The notes under the pieces were generated by a model, which did not search any database, was not told the DNA's origin, and worked only from the letters and a program-made list of their open reading frames with translations. Both the position numbers and the translations under genes were made by a program. From Simmondsia chinensis (Eukaryota; Streptophyta; Magnoliopsida; Caryophyllales; Simmondsiaceae), in assembly GCA_018398585.1 (NCBI GenBank), contig JAGTTD010000009.1, positions 13,893,193-13,957,192 of the forward strand: a stretch of 64,000 nucleotides of DNA, in the 5' to 3' direction. Positions 43,469 through 54,965 of this stretch are shown piece after piece; within the stretch, counting starts at the first letter, position 1, and every line of letters begins with the position of its first letter.

Positions 43469-43527
43469 CTAAACCCTACTTTTGTGGGAGCCCTTAAAAC
43501 ACTAGGATTGCTGATGTTGTTGTTGTT
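43469..43527 (-). mobile_element. Au-like SINE fragment
   Basis: The minus strand has (CAA)n, then CCTAGTGTTTTAAGGGCTCC, homologous to the SINE at 33185. It is flanked by GATGGAGAGTATCCATT (43452-43468) and GATGGAGAGTATCAATT (43528-43544), a 17-bp duplication with one mismatch. Confidence 0.72.
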
Positions 43528-43544
43528 GATGGAGAGTATCAATT

Positions 43545-43831
43545 AATTTAATTACTACAGCCTTTATAAGTGGTGTCTAAGATCTAAGATTGAATCCATC
43601 TTTGGCAACAGAAGAAGGATTAAAAGGGATTTGAAAAAAGAGCTGCCCTTTATGTAACCTATATGCTTCCCTTACTGTATTTAATAAATAAGTTGATTTA
43701 GGAATAAAACAAAGATAAGTATATGGGATGTTTATTCAATTCATCGTACACTGGATTGCTGCCGGATAGCAAAGAAAACTGCAATTACCAATAAAAGACT
43801 TCATTTTTGTGCTATAGGAACTTATTTGCGC

Positions 43832-43866
<35 letters not shown>

Positions 43867-43885
43867 AGAACATAATTTGCACTCT
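43545..43885. other. Unassigned AT-rich stretch with poly(A)
   Basis: No ORF. A 30-odd-base A run lies at 43833-43864. Confidence 0.5.
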
Positions 43886-43894
43886 TCATTAGAC

Positions 43895-44629
43895 GAGTCG
43901 GTTTCCAAAATAATGCTGAAAAATAAAAAAATAAAAAAAATAATGCCAAAAAATAAATAATTCCCAATTTACTGTTGAACCGCGTTTAGAAAACGCGGTT
44001 CACTCAAAAATAACCGAATTAGTTTATTCTAGTTATAAAACGTGTCTTTAAGACGCGGTTCATATTATTTATAAAGACAAGTCTTGAAGTCAAGGACGCC
44101 CACGCTCGAAACGAATTCAAAATGAAATGGATGAAATGACTATACACGAAGGGTCACATGTAGATTTTGTAAGAGAAAATGCCATAATGTATTGACATGC
44201 AAGATAAAAAAGGAGCACAGGGCTCGGTTAGCAGCTAGTAGCAGTGAAATATATGACGGTAATATTTATTTATGTTTTATTTTTTTGAACATTTATTTAT
44301 GTTTTCTTTATATTATTGTTTATATAGTAGTTCGTTATTTATATATATCTATTAGTTTATTATTTATGTTTTTTAACTCAAAAAGCACTATAACCGCGTT
44401 TACTAAACGCGGTTATTATGATTGTAAACCGCGTTTAGTAAACGCGGTTTATTCTTATATAATTTTTTGTTCTTGATGCGGTTATTGTTACATATAACTG
44501 CATTTTCGGAACGCGGTTTAATATAACTGCGTTTATAAAATGCGGTTCAATAGTAGATTGGGAATTATTTATTTTTTGGCATTATTTTTTTATTTTTTTA
44601 TTTTTCAGCATTATTTTGGGAACCGACTC
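43895..44629. mobile_element. Foldback MULE-type MITE with palindromic core motifs
   Basis: The 735-bp element has near-identical terminal inverted repeats of ~100 bp, starting GAGTCGGTTTCCAAAATAAT and ending ATTATTTTGGGAACCGACTC. It is flanked by a 9-bp duplication TCATTAGAC (43886-43894 and 44630-44638), the length typical of Mutator-like elements. Inside, palindromes of the form ACCGCGTTTAGTAAACGCGGT recur (about 43980, 44040, 44392 and 44426, plus weaker copies at 44475-44545). The ORF at 44192-44476 is AT-driven and not convincing. Confidence 0.88.
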
Positions 44630-44639
44630 TCATTAGACG

Positions 44640-45568
44640 TCAAATAAAATGATTTAACAATTAAGTCAACTCCATGGGGTTCGAACTACAATGAAAGACA
44701 AGAATAAGGGGACCGCTAATTTATATGATCGAATTTTCTAACATATGTTTTAAGGGCACATGTTAAAAAAAATTTTATTACACTTATATTTATTGAATTT
44801 TTAATAAATTATTCAAATATTAAAAAGAAAAAATATTATTATTTTATATGGACCAATAAAATGTAAGAATTTAGCATAATAAATATTTTTTAACATGTGT
44901 CCTAAAGGCACATGTTAGAAAATTTCTTATATTATTAATCTTTATATTTTATCTTTTTTTGGATAAATATATTTTATCTATTATATTAACTTAGTAACTA
45001 AATTTTTATCTGTGTCTTTAGTCCCTCTAAAATTTAAATTGTTCCAAATAAATCTAACATTGAAATTAACATGGTTTTCTCACTAAATTGAAATGTTAAT
45101 TGAATATGCTTTTCATGTCAAGACAATGTCAACCGATGTTTACGGTGGAATGTTATAATCTTAATCAGAAATTAATATCAATTTGAGTATTGGACATTGG
45201 AACATTTTCAATTGTCTAGAAATTAAATTTAAACAATGCACAAAATACAAAGATCAACAGGGTAACCCTTTTGTTAAAAGAGTTTTTTTTTTTACCCAAA
45301 ATAGCATATATTTAAAAAAAATTACCGAAAACACATTTGCAAAAAAAATTTCCAAACTAGCACGGTTGATTGTCCATCTTCTTAAAAACGCCCTTTGAAA
45401 CGTTGTTTTGAGTTGTCCATGTTAAAAATACTGTTACAGACCAATCTGAAAAACACCCTTTTAAACGACGTTTTGAACACACCCGTGACACCCCGCCTGG
45501 TTCTCAGCCGCGTCCGTATACCCGTGAACCCCCTTGCAAAATTCTCCCGCCCCCCTTCCCGCAAGATT
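44640..45568. other. AT-rich stretch, no gene seen
   Basis: It contains two related pieces around AACRYYCTTTNNAAACGNYGTTTTGA (45388-45412 and 45447-45476) and a repeated TTTTAACATRTGTYCTAARGGCACATGTTA pair at 44738-44768 and 44892-44922. Those two may be the arms of a small unplaced repeat. Confidence 0.4.
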
Positions 45569-45597
45569 CCCCCCCCCCCCCCCCCCCCCCCCCCCCC
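45569..45597. repeat. Homopolymer run of 29 C
   Basis: An uninterrupted C run, followed by more C-rich text to 45606. The length may be inaccurate, because such runs are often miscounted in sequencing or assembly. Confidence 0.85.
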
Positions 45598-45812
45598 GCC
45601 CCCCCCAACCCAATGCTCTCCTCTTTTTCTTCATCTCTTCATTTTTTATCTCCTTTTTCTTCTTTCCCTACCCCATAATCTCTTGAAATTTTTTTTTTAT
45701 ACCAAAATAGCATATTTGCAAAAATATTTACCAAAATAAACGTCTACCTATACAAATATAAATTAAGATGCAAATTGCGATGTACATCTATGACTAGGTT
45801 CACCACGGTGTC

Positions 45813-45842
45813 GTGAGGGTGAGGGTGAGGGTGAGGGTGCTG
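45813..45842. repeat. (GAGGGT)n short repeat
   Basis: Five tandem GAGGGT copies. On the other strand they would read as His-Pro repeats in a 72-codon ORF that I do not accept as a gene. Confidence 0.85.
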
Positions 45843-46304
45843 AGGCAAGAGATCAACAGAGAATGAAGATGGATTCATCGAGCGATGAAGAAGACGACCG
45901 CACAACTGATACGTCAAATGATGGCGTAGAAACCCCCCGATATGACTGATATCAAGATTCAAGACTTTTGTATGTTAATTATTTACTTTTAAATATTTAC
46001 GTCAAAAGATGACCGCACACTCCATATGTCAAACTTTATATTTTTTGATAAATAAATTTGTATTTTTAAATATTAGGCCCCAACTTTGTATTTGTATTTG
46101 ATACGTTATTTATTTACTGATATTTTTTTGATAATTACTTATTGTATATTGTATTTTATTTATTACATATATTTAGTATTATTTTTTTTGAACATGTATA
46201 CTTGAAAAAAAATATATTTGTATCTCATATTATTTATCAATGAATTACAATAATTTTAGTACAAAATAACTATGTATTTTTTAAATTTTTTTTAATTTAG
46301 TTAA

Positions 46305-46455
46305 AAAGGCCGGGTAGGCCAGGCCCAGCCCGGGCCGCCCGCACTGTAGCGGGCCCGGGCCTAGTCCCGGGCTGGTCTCGGCCCTGGAGGCCCTCGGGCA
46401 GGGCTCGATTCTCTAGCGGGCCTGCAGGGCCCGGGCTCAGGCCCAGGCCCGGCCC
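46305..46455. repeat. GC-rich GGGCCCGGGCC block
   Basis: About 150 bp of GGCCCGGGCC-type words, sharply different from its AT-rich neighbours. Such blocks are frequent at ends of non-autonomous hAT elements (after a TGGCAA-like start), and TGGTGGCCATGGGCCGGG on the minus strand fits loosely. No second end was found. Confidence 0.4.
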
Positions 46456-48258
46456 ATGGCCACCACTAACTCCGTGTGAACCAAGAAGCTATGTCGTGGA
46501 GGAATTTCACGTCTACTTCCCTCCACAGTATATAAATTACAGTAATCAACTCTTTCATCTTTTAGAATCTGTCTGAATTGTTGTCCTTCGCCGACAGCAT
46601 CCATTGTGCTAACGCAACCAGTCAGCCATTCTGTAGAGATAGCCTGCAGTTTTGCCAACGGCATTACATATCGCCTGAGCTGCCCTTCTACTCTGTTGTC
46701 TAAGAACATTGATTTGGCACATAGTACGTTAACATGTTAGTAAAACATAATGTGGAACAAGTAAATGGGATAAATGTTTTCAAAGTACTTACTACTCATT
46801 GAATACGATTGCCACTTGGTCATAACTAAGCCGGGGGCGGTGTGGAGCATGCACTTCATCCCGTACTATGATACTCCTAGTGATAGAAGAGTACCATTGC
46901 ATGTATTCTATAGGCAATGTCGGAGGATGATGCACGCTGGCGATACGATGCATCTGAGAGTTCCACACCCTGATCCAGTTCGAATGATGGATAACCAAGT
47001 TCTCATCAGACCTGCCCATACGAGATGTACTACGGAGGGAGTCGAGAGTGTCGACATCATCTGGGATATACTACGTCAATCCAAACTGACGCAATACTCT
47101 GTCAGGGCAATGTAGCTCTACAATGCTAAAGCATATCATTAGTCCTGCATATCTCCAGATGTGTTGACCCTTGACACAAATCGCTGGCAAGGAGTTTAAC
47201 CGGGATTGCTTGTAAGGCGTCCAATTAACCTCAGCACAGATGAAATAACTTCGTCATTACCGTAAATATTAACCGACAAATAAACATGTCTATTTTGATG
47301 TATATACCTGATGAGGTTCTTGGACATCAAGTTGGTCCCTGTAGAAAGACTAACAATGTGTTGGATTCTCGCGGAATGTCAAGGCGGCACTCCAGCTGAT
47401 CAAATATGCAGTGACTTAAAGTTCAATACATACTTAATATTACATATACATTAAAAGAAGAGGTACAAAATATTTTCTCTTACTGAGCTTCCAATGGCGG
47501 CAGCGGATCATTGTCTACAACTTGATTTCGACGGGGGGGCGGAGATAATTGGTCGACCGATGTGTAGATGCTCCCACGATCACAACTACACATGATAAAT
47601 TATAGAAATTAGGAATTCAACACATTACATAATTAAACGGCAATATCATTGATTTCCATACCTAGAGCAACAAAACAGATCCACCGAGTTGCCTGCCGCC
47701 ACTCATGCAACATTGGCACATTTGCCTATACAGGTTAGCGAGCACTGCTGACCCCAGCTGTACTGACTGCACCCCTCCATTTTTTCAAACAACGAAAAGT
47801 AGACGAGCGATGTCAAATTCCCAGTGTTGTTGGTGAATAGCATGGAGCCGAACATATCAAGGATGTAGTGTCTAGCGTGCTGCAACAGCACTTGCTCATC
47901 AGCGTTCTCTGGGGGGGGGGTCCTTTTCACACAGTCCCTTCAACCATGGAGAATTTACCATGCTGCACTTCAATGCTTACTAAGGGGGGTTGCACCCAAT
48001 AACTCATGGCAGAGGTTCCTCCAAACGCAGCGAAAGGTACCAGTGACTGCCGGGCCATCTATAGTAGACCCAGTAGGACGACAACATTCTGTAGGATTGG
48101 TGTCATCTCTCCAACACGTAGAATGTATGTGTCTCTCGCCTCCACCTCTCTATCAAAGCACCAATCAAAGGGTTATCAATTTGGATGTTACCTATTTGGG
48201 TCACTTCAATGAAACCGGCCTCTACGACATATGGTCATACAAATGGGTGAAGGCGTGA
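46437..48258 (-). pseudogene. Plant mobile domain (PMD) protein remnant
   Basis: Minus-strand pieces match the PMD (PF10536) fold found in MAIN/MAIL proteins and in many plant transposons. They include IDNPLIGALIERWRRETHTF and EMTPILQNVVVLLG (48190-48080); DEQVLLQHARHYILDMFGSM and LEKM-type text with GCSQYSWG (47890-47740); and HHPPTLPIEYMQWYSSITR (about 46930). The last ORF (46709-46437) continues the C-terminal part. The pieces are in several frames with stops. The PMD follows the MULE transposase on the same strand, so it was probably a second gene or domain of that element. Confidence 0.78.
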
Positions 48259-48573
48259 CAGACGGTGTTGCTTCACTGATCTCGCCATCGATCTGTAACA
48301 CAAAGATATCAAATATATTCAGTCAACTATTCGAATAATTAAAACATAATATTTTACGGTTAAAAATTGATTATTAACATACCACTCCACTCCAAATATC
48401 TTCTAATCGATCCCTTTTTGAAGATGCAACACTGGTCTATCATCTAGACCAGGATGCTGCTCACCATATCGAACACTCAAAGTATGTCCTCCCCGTGTTC
48501 TTACCATTTCTCTGAAAAAATTAAAAATAGTAACCAATACCCATTGGCTAAAAATAAAGTTATAGATATTCCA

Positions 48574-51139
48574 TCATTCCATTCGATCACAGCACAACAA
48601 CAAAATTACATACACTATTATATAATTGCATTTGTTAATACTGTGTGTCACAGTAAAGAATGAATGAAATGAAGCTACGAACCTAATTACAAATTTACCG
48701 CTGTCTATTAGGACCTTTTTTTTTTTTTTTTTGTTGCCTCTTTGACTACATATGCTATATTTATTCTTGGACGAGCCCTCCCTGACGTCCATTTTGTTAT
48801 GTATCTGGGTTAAACGTGGCCGTCCTCTACCAATTCTCCACCTAGTATGATCTGCAACCACTATAAGCCCAGGGGTACTGCATCCATATAGACTGATCGG
48901 AAAGGAGGTGAAACAATGGAGCATACGTACTTGCATACATGTGAAGGCTGTATATCTGATCAACATACTATCCGTAGTCGATCTTACATGTGGTACAACA
49001 TGCCATCACATGTGAATGTGGACAATGAAACAGTTGCCATGCACCACACGTGTAGCACCATTCAGTCAGTGTTACAGTGTGGTAAATCACCTCTCTGATG
49101 CCTGATTTAGTCTGACGGCTAGGAGTTGTCACCTGAAACTCCATGGCGTTTTGATCAAACAGCATCGATGTATGTACCCTTTGATTTCATAGGGGCACGC
49201 TCTATAACAGTGAAGACATTAGGTGGCCATGGAAACCCCCGTGCAAAATACTCCCTAGCTACATCCCTGCAATTGATGAAGTATTTATTGTTTCAATAAA
49301 ATGTTAGTTCAACAAGGGTAGTTACTGGGAATCCTCGTCCCCCTTTCTAAGCACTGTTGAACACTTCCGATATATTAACGGCCATGTTACCATAACAATA
49401 ACCACTATCATGTTAAAGCACCCAACGTTTTTTTGGCTCTCTCTCTAGCGACTCCCTGACCTCGGCATTGATGTGGATCAACTAATCGTACACAGAGTCA
49501 AACTTCCTCCTAGAAGGCTCCCTCACCATTGCACGCAACCTTTTCTTCAGTGTATGATTTTGAAATCTATGGTTGAAGTTACTGGCCAGGTTGCGAGTGC
49601 AGTATTGATGTTGCCCTTCAGGCTCAGGCCAAATGACAGACATCCCCTGCTTGATTCTAGTATGTCGATCAGATATTATACACATAGGGGAGCGCTCGCT
49701 TGTCACATAGGTCCGTAAACATAATAGAAACCAACTCCAACTCCATGCATCCTCTTGGTCCACTAAAGCAAAACATAATGGATACAAACCGTTGTTTGTG
49801 TCAAATGTGGCAGCAACTTCTCCATGTATTTTCCATACAAATAGGTACCATTGATATTGACCAATGAACGACAACATTTGAAGCCCTCTATGGAGGGCCC
49901 AAACGCCCAAAAAACTCTTTTGAATATTACTTCCCCAGCCGATTGGCTCTTATACTGCCAGTCGACAATAGTGCCTGGATTGGACTTTTGCAACACAGAA
50001 AGCAGCTTAGGTAGCATCGGAAATGCTTCCTCATGTGAGCCAAACAACCGCTCCAGCACTTCCTGCTTTGCTATCCATGCCTTCCGATACGAAATAGTGT
50101 ACCCATCTTGTAATTTAATTGCTGCTCTAATTGCTGCAATATTAATTTTAAGATTAGCATATACCGTAGGTGACACCGTATTCGCAACAAAATTTGAGGC
50201 GAGGTGATGGTGGCCTTTTTTCAATACAGTGTTAGAACATGTATGTGGCCCCCTTAAAACCAAAATCTCAAACAGCCCTAGCTTTTGTTTGAGCGCTCCA
50301 TACAGATACCACTAACATTATAGTGCTTGTACACACCTTAGGGCTATGTAATGAGGATTCGACCCTTGCACTGAATATTCCTGCCTGTTCTAAATATGCC
50401 ACAAGCTAATTGCATCAAATAAATCATTCTTGGTTTGGAACAATTGTCCCTCCTCCAATACAAATCCTGTTGACCTCGATCTTCTATCTTCCTCCCAGTC
50501 AGAACATACTATCTGGTCTACCCAAGTAACGTCTTCGAACGTAAGTACAAGGGCTTGTGCAACTGAAGGACCTGAAACATTATCTGGTTCCGGCTCACAT
50601 TCGTCAATCCCCAAATCTGCATCTTCATCAGATGTCTCGGAATCATTGTTGGCAGAAGCCCCATCAAATATACGTATATTCTCGTTTGCAATCATTTTAG
50701 CAAGCAATGAAATGCCCACATTAGGACCTCTAAACGGGCCCGAAGCTTCAAATTGGCTGGGCGATACATGTTGTGGAGGTCTTCGTGCAACATCCACAGT
50801 GTTTAGATATAGTTCTATGTATGTCGCCCTACTTTCTACAGCAAATTCAAACATAGACCTCAAATCCACCAGACAACTGATCTCAATAGGTGTATATCGC
50901 ATAGGATTCTAGGATAACAACATTCTCCATGTAATTGCAATATCAAATGTGGTACTATCCCACCCAGTGGCTTCATGCACCATTCCATGCAACTCTGTAA
51001 GAGAAATTCCAGGCTGCACCCTGCGTAAAAACTGTCTTCCACCCATGTTATCAACACCATCAACATTTTGTACCGTATCTCTATCACAATGACACAACAA
51101 TGTCACTACATTGCACGCTATAATTTCTATGTTTATCAC
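48574..51139 (-). pseudogene. Mutator-like (MuDR/MULE) transposase, decayed
   Basis: N-terminal pieces 51139-50909 and 50902-50390 share one frame and carry a MuDR-type region plus an acidic Asp/Glu stretch. 50263-49763, in the same frame, starts with GPHTC and includes WQYKS and LVNINGTYLYGKY, where the first catalytic Asp of the DDE core is Asn. After a frameshift, 49910-49482 has YPLCFALVDQEDAWSWSWFL and CIISDRH. A SWIM zinc finger (CGAWQLFHCPHSHVMACC) lies near 49070-49010 and a GRPRLTQIHNKMD tail near 48820. It once catalysed cut-and-paste transposition and is now broken. No terminal repeats were found for it. Confidence 0.88.
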
Positions 51140-51180
51140 CCAAACGTAAAATAAACAGAATCAGTAATACAATTATCCAA

Positions 51181-51233
51181 CCTGCTGATGCGGGAGCCCT
51201 TTGAGGCACTGGGTTGTTGTTATTGTTGCTGTA
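51181..51233 (-). mobile_element. Au-like SINE fragment
   Basis: The minus strand has AACAACAACCCAGTGCCTCA and AGGGCTCCCGCATCAGC, homologous to the two other copies. It is flanked by GTAATACAATTATCCAA (51164-51180) and GTAATATAATTATCCAA (51234-51250), 17 bp with one mismatch. It lies just upstream of the MULE transposase. Confidence 0.72.
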
Positions 51234-51250
51234 GTAATATAATTATCCAA

Positions 51251-53884
51251 ATCTATTATGATAAAATAATTTATTATTCACTTAATTATCAAAATATAAA
51301 ATATTTTAAATACTTTCCCACTCTTCCATAAAAGCGTTTTGGGTTTAATCTCCACTTCCCTCACTTTCTATCTCTCATCTCTTTGTCCCCTCTCTCTCTT
51401 TATGCTCCCATGCTTGAAACCCCCTTTCAATTCTGCAATTACCCATGTATTCTTTATCCCCCACAATGAGATAAACGTTCCACATTTTAAATAAATTATT
51501 TAACAACGTTATACTTTCACCTTTACAACATTAACATATGGTACTTTTTGCTCCAATATATTTAAATATCTATCAATTTTATGAATTTAACTTTCTGTAA
51601 CTTAAAAAATTATCCTTAAAAAAATTAATAATCTTTAAAAATAAAAAAATGTCCTTAAAATCAAATTTAAATATTTAAAAGTTTATAAATTATACAAAAA
51701 TAATTATAATTTGGCTGTAAAATATTTTAAATATGTACTAGTATCGTAAATAATTAAAAGATAATTTCACTTTTTAAAAAATAGTTTTCTAAATATCATA
51801 TAATAAAAAATAAATGGACACTAATAGTGTTATATTAAAGGGCAACACTGAAAATTTATAAAAGTCACCAAAACTATGAGTATATTATAATAGTACATAT
51901 ACACATATAACACAATAATTTTTCTATCATTATATTATTTAATAATATGCTAACAAATACTTTTTACAATACACTATTGTATACAATAAATTTATTATAT
52001 TAAAAAAAAACTGATCTAACAAAATTGCTATGAAGAAATCCAGACAAGGTAGCATGAGATTAAAATAAAAGAACAAAACTGGAGTTAAAAAATTATGACA
52101 ATAATGACTTACATAGCTGTGAAAATAAAAGGAAGATTGAAAGTCTTAAATAAAAGGAGAAGAAGTTAAATATTAAAAAAAATTCAGTGGCCGATCCAGA
52201 ATTTTAATTGAAGGTGGGCTTAAATTATCAACTATTTTCATATTTAGTCGTATATTTGTTCTATATTTTCATCTGAATTTTAATTTAAGAAATTCAATCA
52301 TACAAAAACACATATATACCGAAAAGTAATTATTTTTTAAATTCAATTCACACTAAAGTTGGGGTCTTATCATCATTAAGAATATTTTTATAAAACTTTT
52401 CACTAAATAACATACTTTTTGGATACTCATAATGAAAGAAAGATAATTTGAAATAAAAATTTCAAATTTGTGACTTACGAGAGTTCAATAACAATTTTAG
52501 AATTATTTAAGAAACTTTATATTTAGTTTTTAACTATTATGTGTAATAAATTCCATATTTTTTTGCAAGTAAATATATTACAAATAAATTTGAACAAAAG
52601 TCGATGTATAAATATAGAATTATAAACATACAACTATACGATCTATAAGTACAGAGTTGAAAATTTTAAAAAAAAATTTGAAGTAATTTGCATAAAAATT
52701 AAAAATTTTTAACAATGTATTTGGGTAAATTATGTGTATAAGTGTACCTAAAGAAAAATTAGTAAGACCATTGACATATAACAAATTATTTATTTTTAAT
52801 TTTTTTCCTAAAATATATGACATTTATATTACATATATACAAAAACTAATGAGACAAATCTATCTAAATTAATGTTAAAAAAAATCTATCTAAATGAAAG
52901 TTGCTTCGAGTATTGAATAAAAAAAAAAAAAAAAAAAAAAAAAAACCACAAAAGTTGCTTTATCCGATAATCGACCCCGCGCCAAGTGCTTGCCTCAAAA
53001 GCAAGGGACCATTTGGCCAAAGGTCCCAAAATGGCTACTTCTTTCTTTCATATTAAATTTATTACGAAGATCAGGATGGGTTTAAGGCCGCCGTAGCTCC
53101 AACATAGATCCGTCACCGAAGAATTCATAAGCCACATTAAAATAATTGTAAAATATTTTAAATCTATTTTAAATATGTCATAGTATTATAAATATTTCAA
53201 TTACAATTATATATTTGAAAAAATAATTTCTAACACTTCCTTCAATTGCAACACTAACAAAATATCAAAAGCTACCAAACCCACTAGTTTATTGAAATAT
53301 ATATAATTTAAACATATACTATGATAGTTTTTATAACAATTTATAATATCTTCAAAGTTAAAATTTGACTTTAAAATAATTTTAATATGTATAAAAAATA
53401 ATTTTAAAAATAAAAAATGTTCATAAAATCAAATTTAAATATTTAAAAATTCATAAATTATATTAAAATAATTACAGTATGTCTATAAAATATTGTAAAT
53501 ATGTACCAGTATTGTAAACAATGAAAAGATAATTTCAATTTTAAAAAATAGTTTTCTAAATATCATATAATAAAAAATAAACAAATATTAATAGTGTTAT
53601 ATTAAAGGGCAACACTGAAAATTTATAAAAGTTACCAAAATCAAGAGTATATTAAAATATAACATATACACATATAACACAATAATTTTTCTATCAATAC
53701 ATTATTTAATGATATGCTAACAAACACATTTTATAATACACTACTATATACAGTCAATTTATCATATTATAAAAAACTAACCCAACAAAATTAATATAAT
53801 AAGAAATCTAGATAAGATAACATGAGATTACAATAAAAAAAGAAACTGAAATTAAAAAATGACGATAATAACGACTTATATAGC
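51251..53884. repeat. AT-rich repeat region with a ~450-bp direct repeat
   Basis: The segment 51655-52130 recurs at 53425-53880 with roughly 85% identity by eye (shared AAAGGGCAACACTGAAAATT, ATACACATATAACACAATAA and others). A shorter third match lies at about 53140-53285. A hAT-like element at 52186-53122 separates the copies. No coding region is visible. The right copy stops exactly where element E begins. Confidence 0.75.
52186..53122. mobile_element. Possible non-autonomous hAT-like element
   Basis: The left end TCAGTGGCCGATCCAGAATT and the right end AACATAGATCCGTCACCGA are imperfect inverted copies of the widespread plant CAGTGGCGGATCCAG terminus. The interior is AT-rich with an A run (52920-52946) and a tRNA-like piece (52960-53030, minus). 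No target duplication can be read with confidence. Confidence 0.42.
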
Positions 53885-53885
53885 T

Positions 53886-54036
53886 ATTGTAGAGGGGTTT
53901 CCACGTAAATATTATGTATTCGTGCTTGTTCTGTCTTTCTCCATATATTTGTTTACTTCTCATTTGTGTGAGTCATATTATTTGAATCGAATCAAATTAT
54001 TAGGGTTTACGCTTTCGCATCAAGATTTTCCTAACA
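53886..54036 (+). repeat. Truncated 5' LTR of E (151 bp)
   Basis: It matches the last 151 bp of the LTR at 55882-56445, from ATTGTAGAGGGGTTTC to CCTAACA. The upstream part is missing and AT-rich repeat DNA abuts it directly. Confidence 0.88.
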
Positions 54037-54079
54037 AATTGGTATCAAAATATATCAGATTTGTTAAGATTCATTACAA

Positions 54080-54094
54080 ATTGGTATCAGAGCC
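54080..54094 (+). promoter_or_regulatory. Primer-binding site of E (tRNA-iMet type), duplicated
   Basis: ATTGGTATCAGAGCC stands at 54080. An earlier, degenerate version (ATTGGTATCAAAAT) directly follows the LTR at 54039. A ~40-bp stretch seems to be duplicated here. Confidence 0.75.
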
Positions 54095-54129
54095 TTGTTT
54101 ATTTTGATTTGATAATACAACGCCGTCAA

Positions 54130-54965
54130 TTAGATCCGAAGTTGAGAAGTTTGATGGTCTAGGGAACTTCAGTTTATGGCAGCCTAGCGTTAAGGGCCTC
54201 TTGATTCAGAGTGGCTTGAAGAAAACTTTAGATGGGAAAGAGAAGAAATCAAAGAATTTGATAAAAGCATGGTGGAAGGAGTTAGATGAGAAGGCACTCA
54301 CGACAATTCAGATGTGTCTTATCGATGACATTTTAACAGAAGTTCTGGATGTGAAGACTGCTAAGGAGATATGGGAGAAATTGCAGGATATGTTCTGTTT
54401 CAAGTCTGTCGCCAACAAACTCGTAGTTAAGTGCCGGTTATTCACGTTTCGTGTGTCAGAAGGTACATCGCTTAAGAATCACGTCAATGAATTTAATTCA
54501 ATTATTTAAGATTTGAAAGAATTGGATGATGTTCCTACGGATGAAGATCGGGCAATGTTGTTGTTATGCTCTCTCTCTGCTTCATATAAGGGTTTTGTTG
54601 AAAGCATAATTTATGGTGGTAGACAAACCATATCTGTTGATGAAGTTAAGAGAAACCTACTGAGTAAAGAACGAGTAGATAGAGAATTATCTGATTCTGT
54701 TTATAACTCAGGTAGTGGTTTATTTGTAAGAGGGAGAACTCAGTATGGTCATAGTAGAAACAAGTCTAAGTCTAGGTATCAAGACCTAACCTGTAACTAC
54801 TATCACAAGAAAGGGCACATTAAGAAAGACTGTTACAAGCTTAAAAGAAAATTAGAAGAAGATAACAGGTTTGACCAAAGATCCATTGTAGCTAGTGTTG
54901 TGGATGGTGAGAATGATGATCTTCTACTGTCTGTGTCTGAACCCCAGTCCAATTTGAAAGATAGT
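54130..54965 (+). pseudogene. gag of copia E
   Basis: The frame starts around 54130 without a clear ATG (VEKFDGLGNFSLWQ near 54147). It holds the UBN2-type gag (WWKELDEKALTTIQMCL...) and a zinc knuckle with CNYYHKKGHIKKDC near 54790 (second Cys changed to Tyr). It is interrupted by a TAA at 54507 and ends at a TGA at 54966, with the protease in the same frame. It resembles the Tork/TNT group. Confidence 0.85.

Noticed and set aside
45744..45962. 72-codon ORF with a His-Pro repeat
   Set aside because: It is driven by a (GAGGGT)n repeat and has no further support.
48714..48732. T run in the middle of the MULE C-terminal region as a possible retroposon tail
   Set aside because: No target duplication or retroposon body is seen on either side; it probably arose by slippage.
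52960..53030. tRNA-like segment on the minus strand (anticodon stem CTTGC/GCAAG with a 7-base loop, B-box-like GGTCGATT)
   Set aside because: The acceptor and T stems do not pair properly, and it sits inside a hAT-like repeat, so it is not a functional tRNA gene. It may be derived from a SINE.
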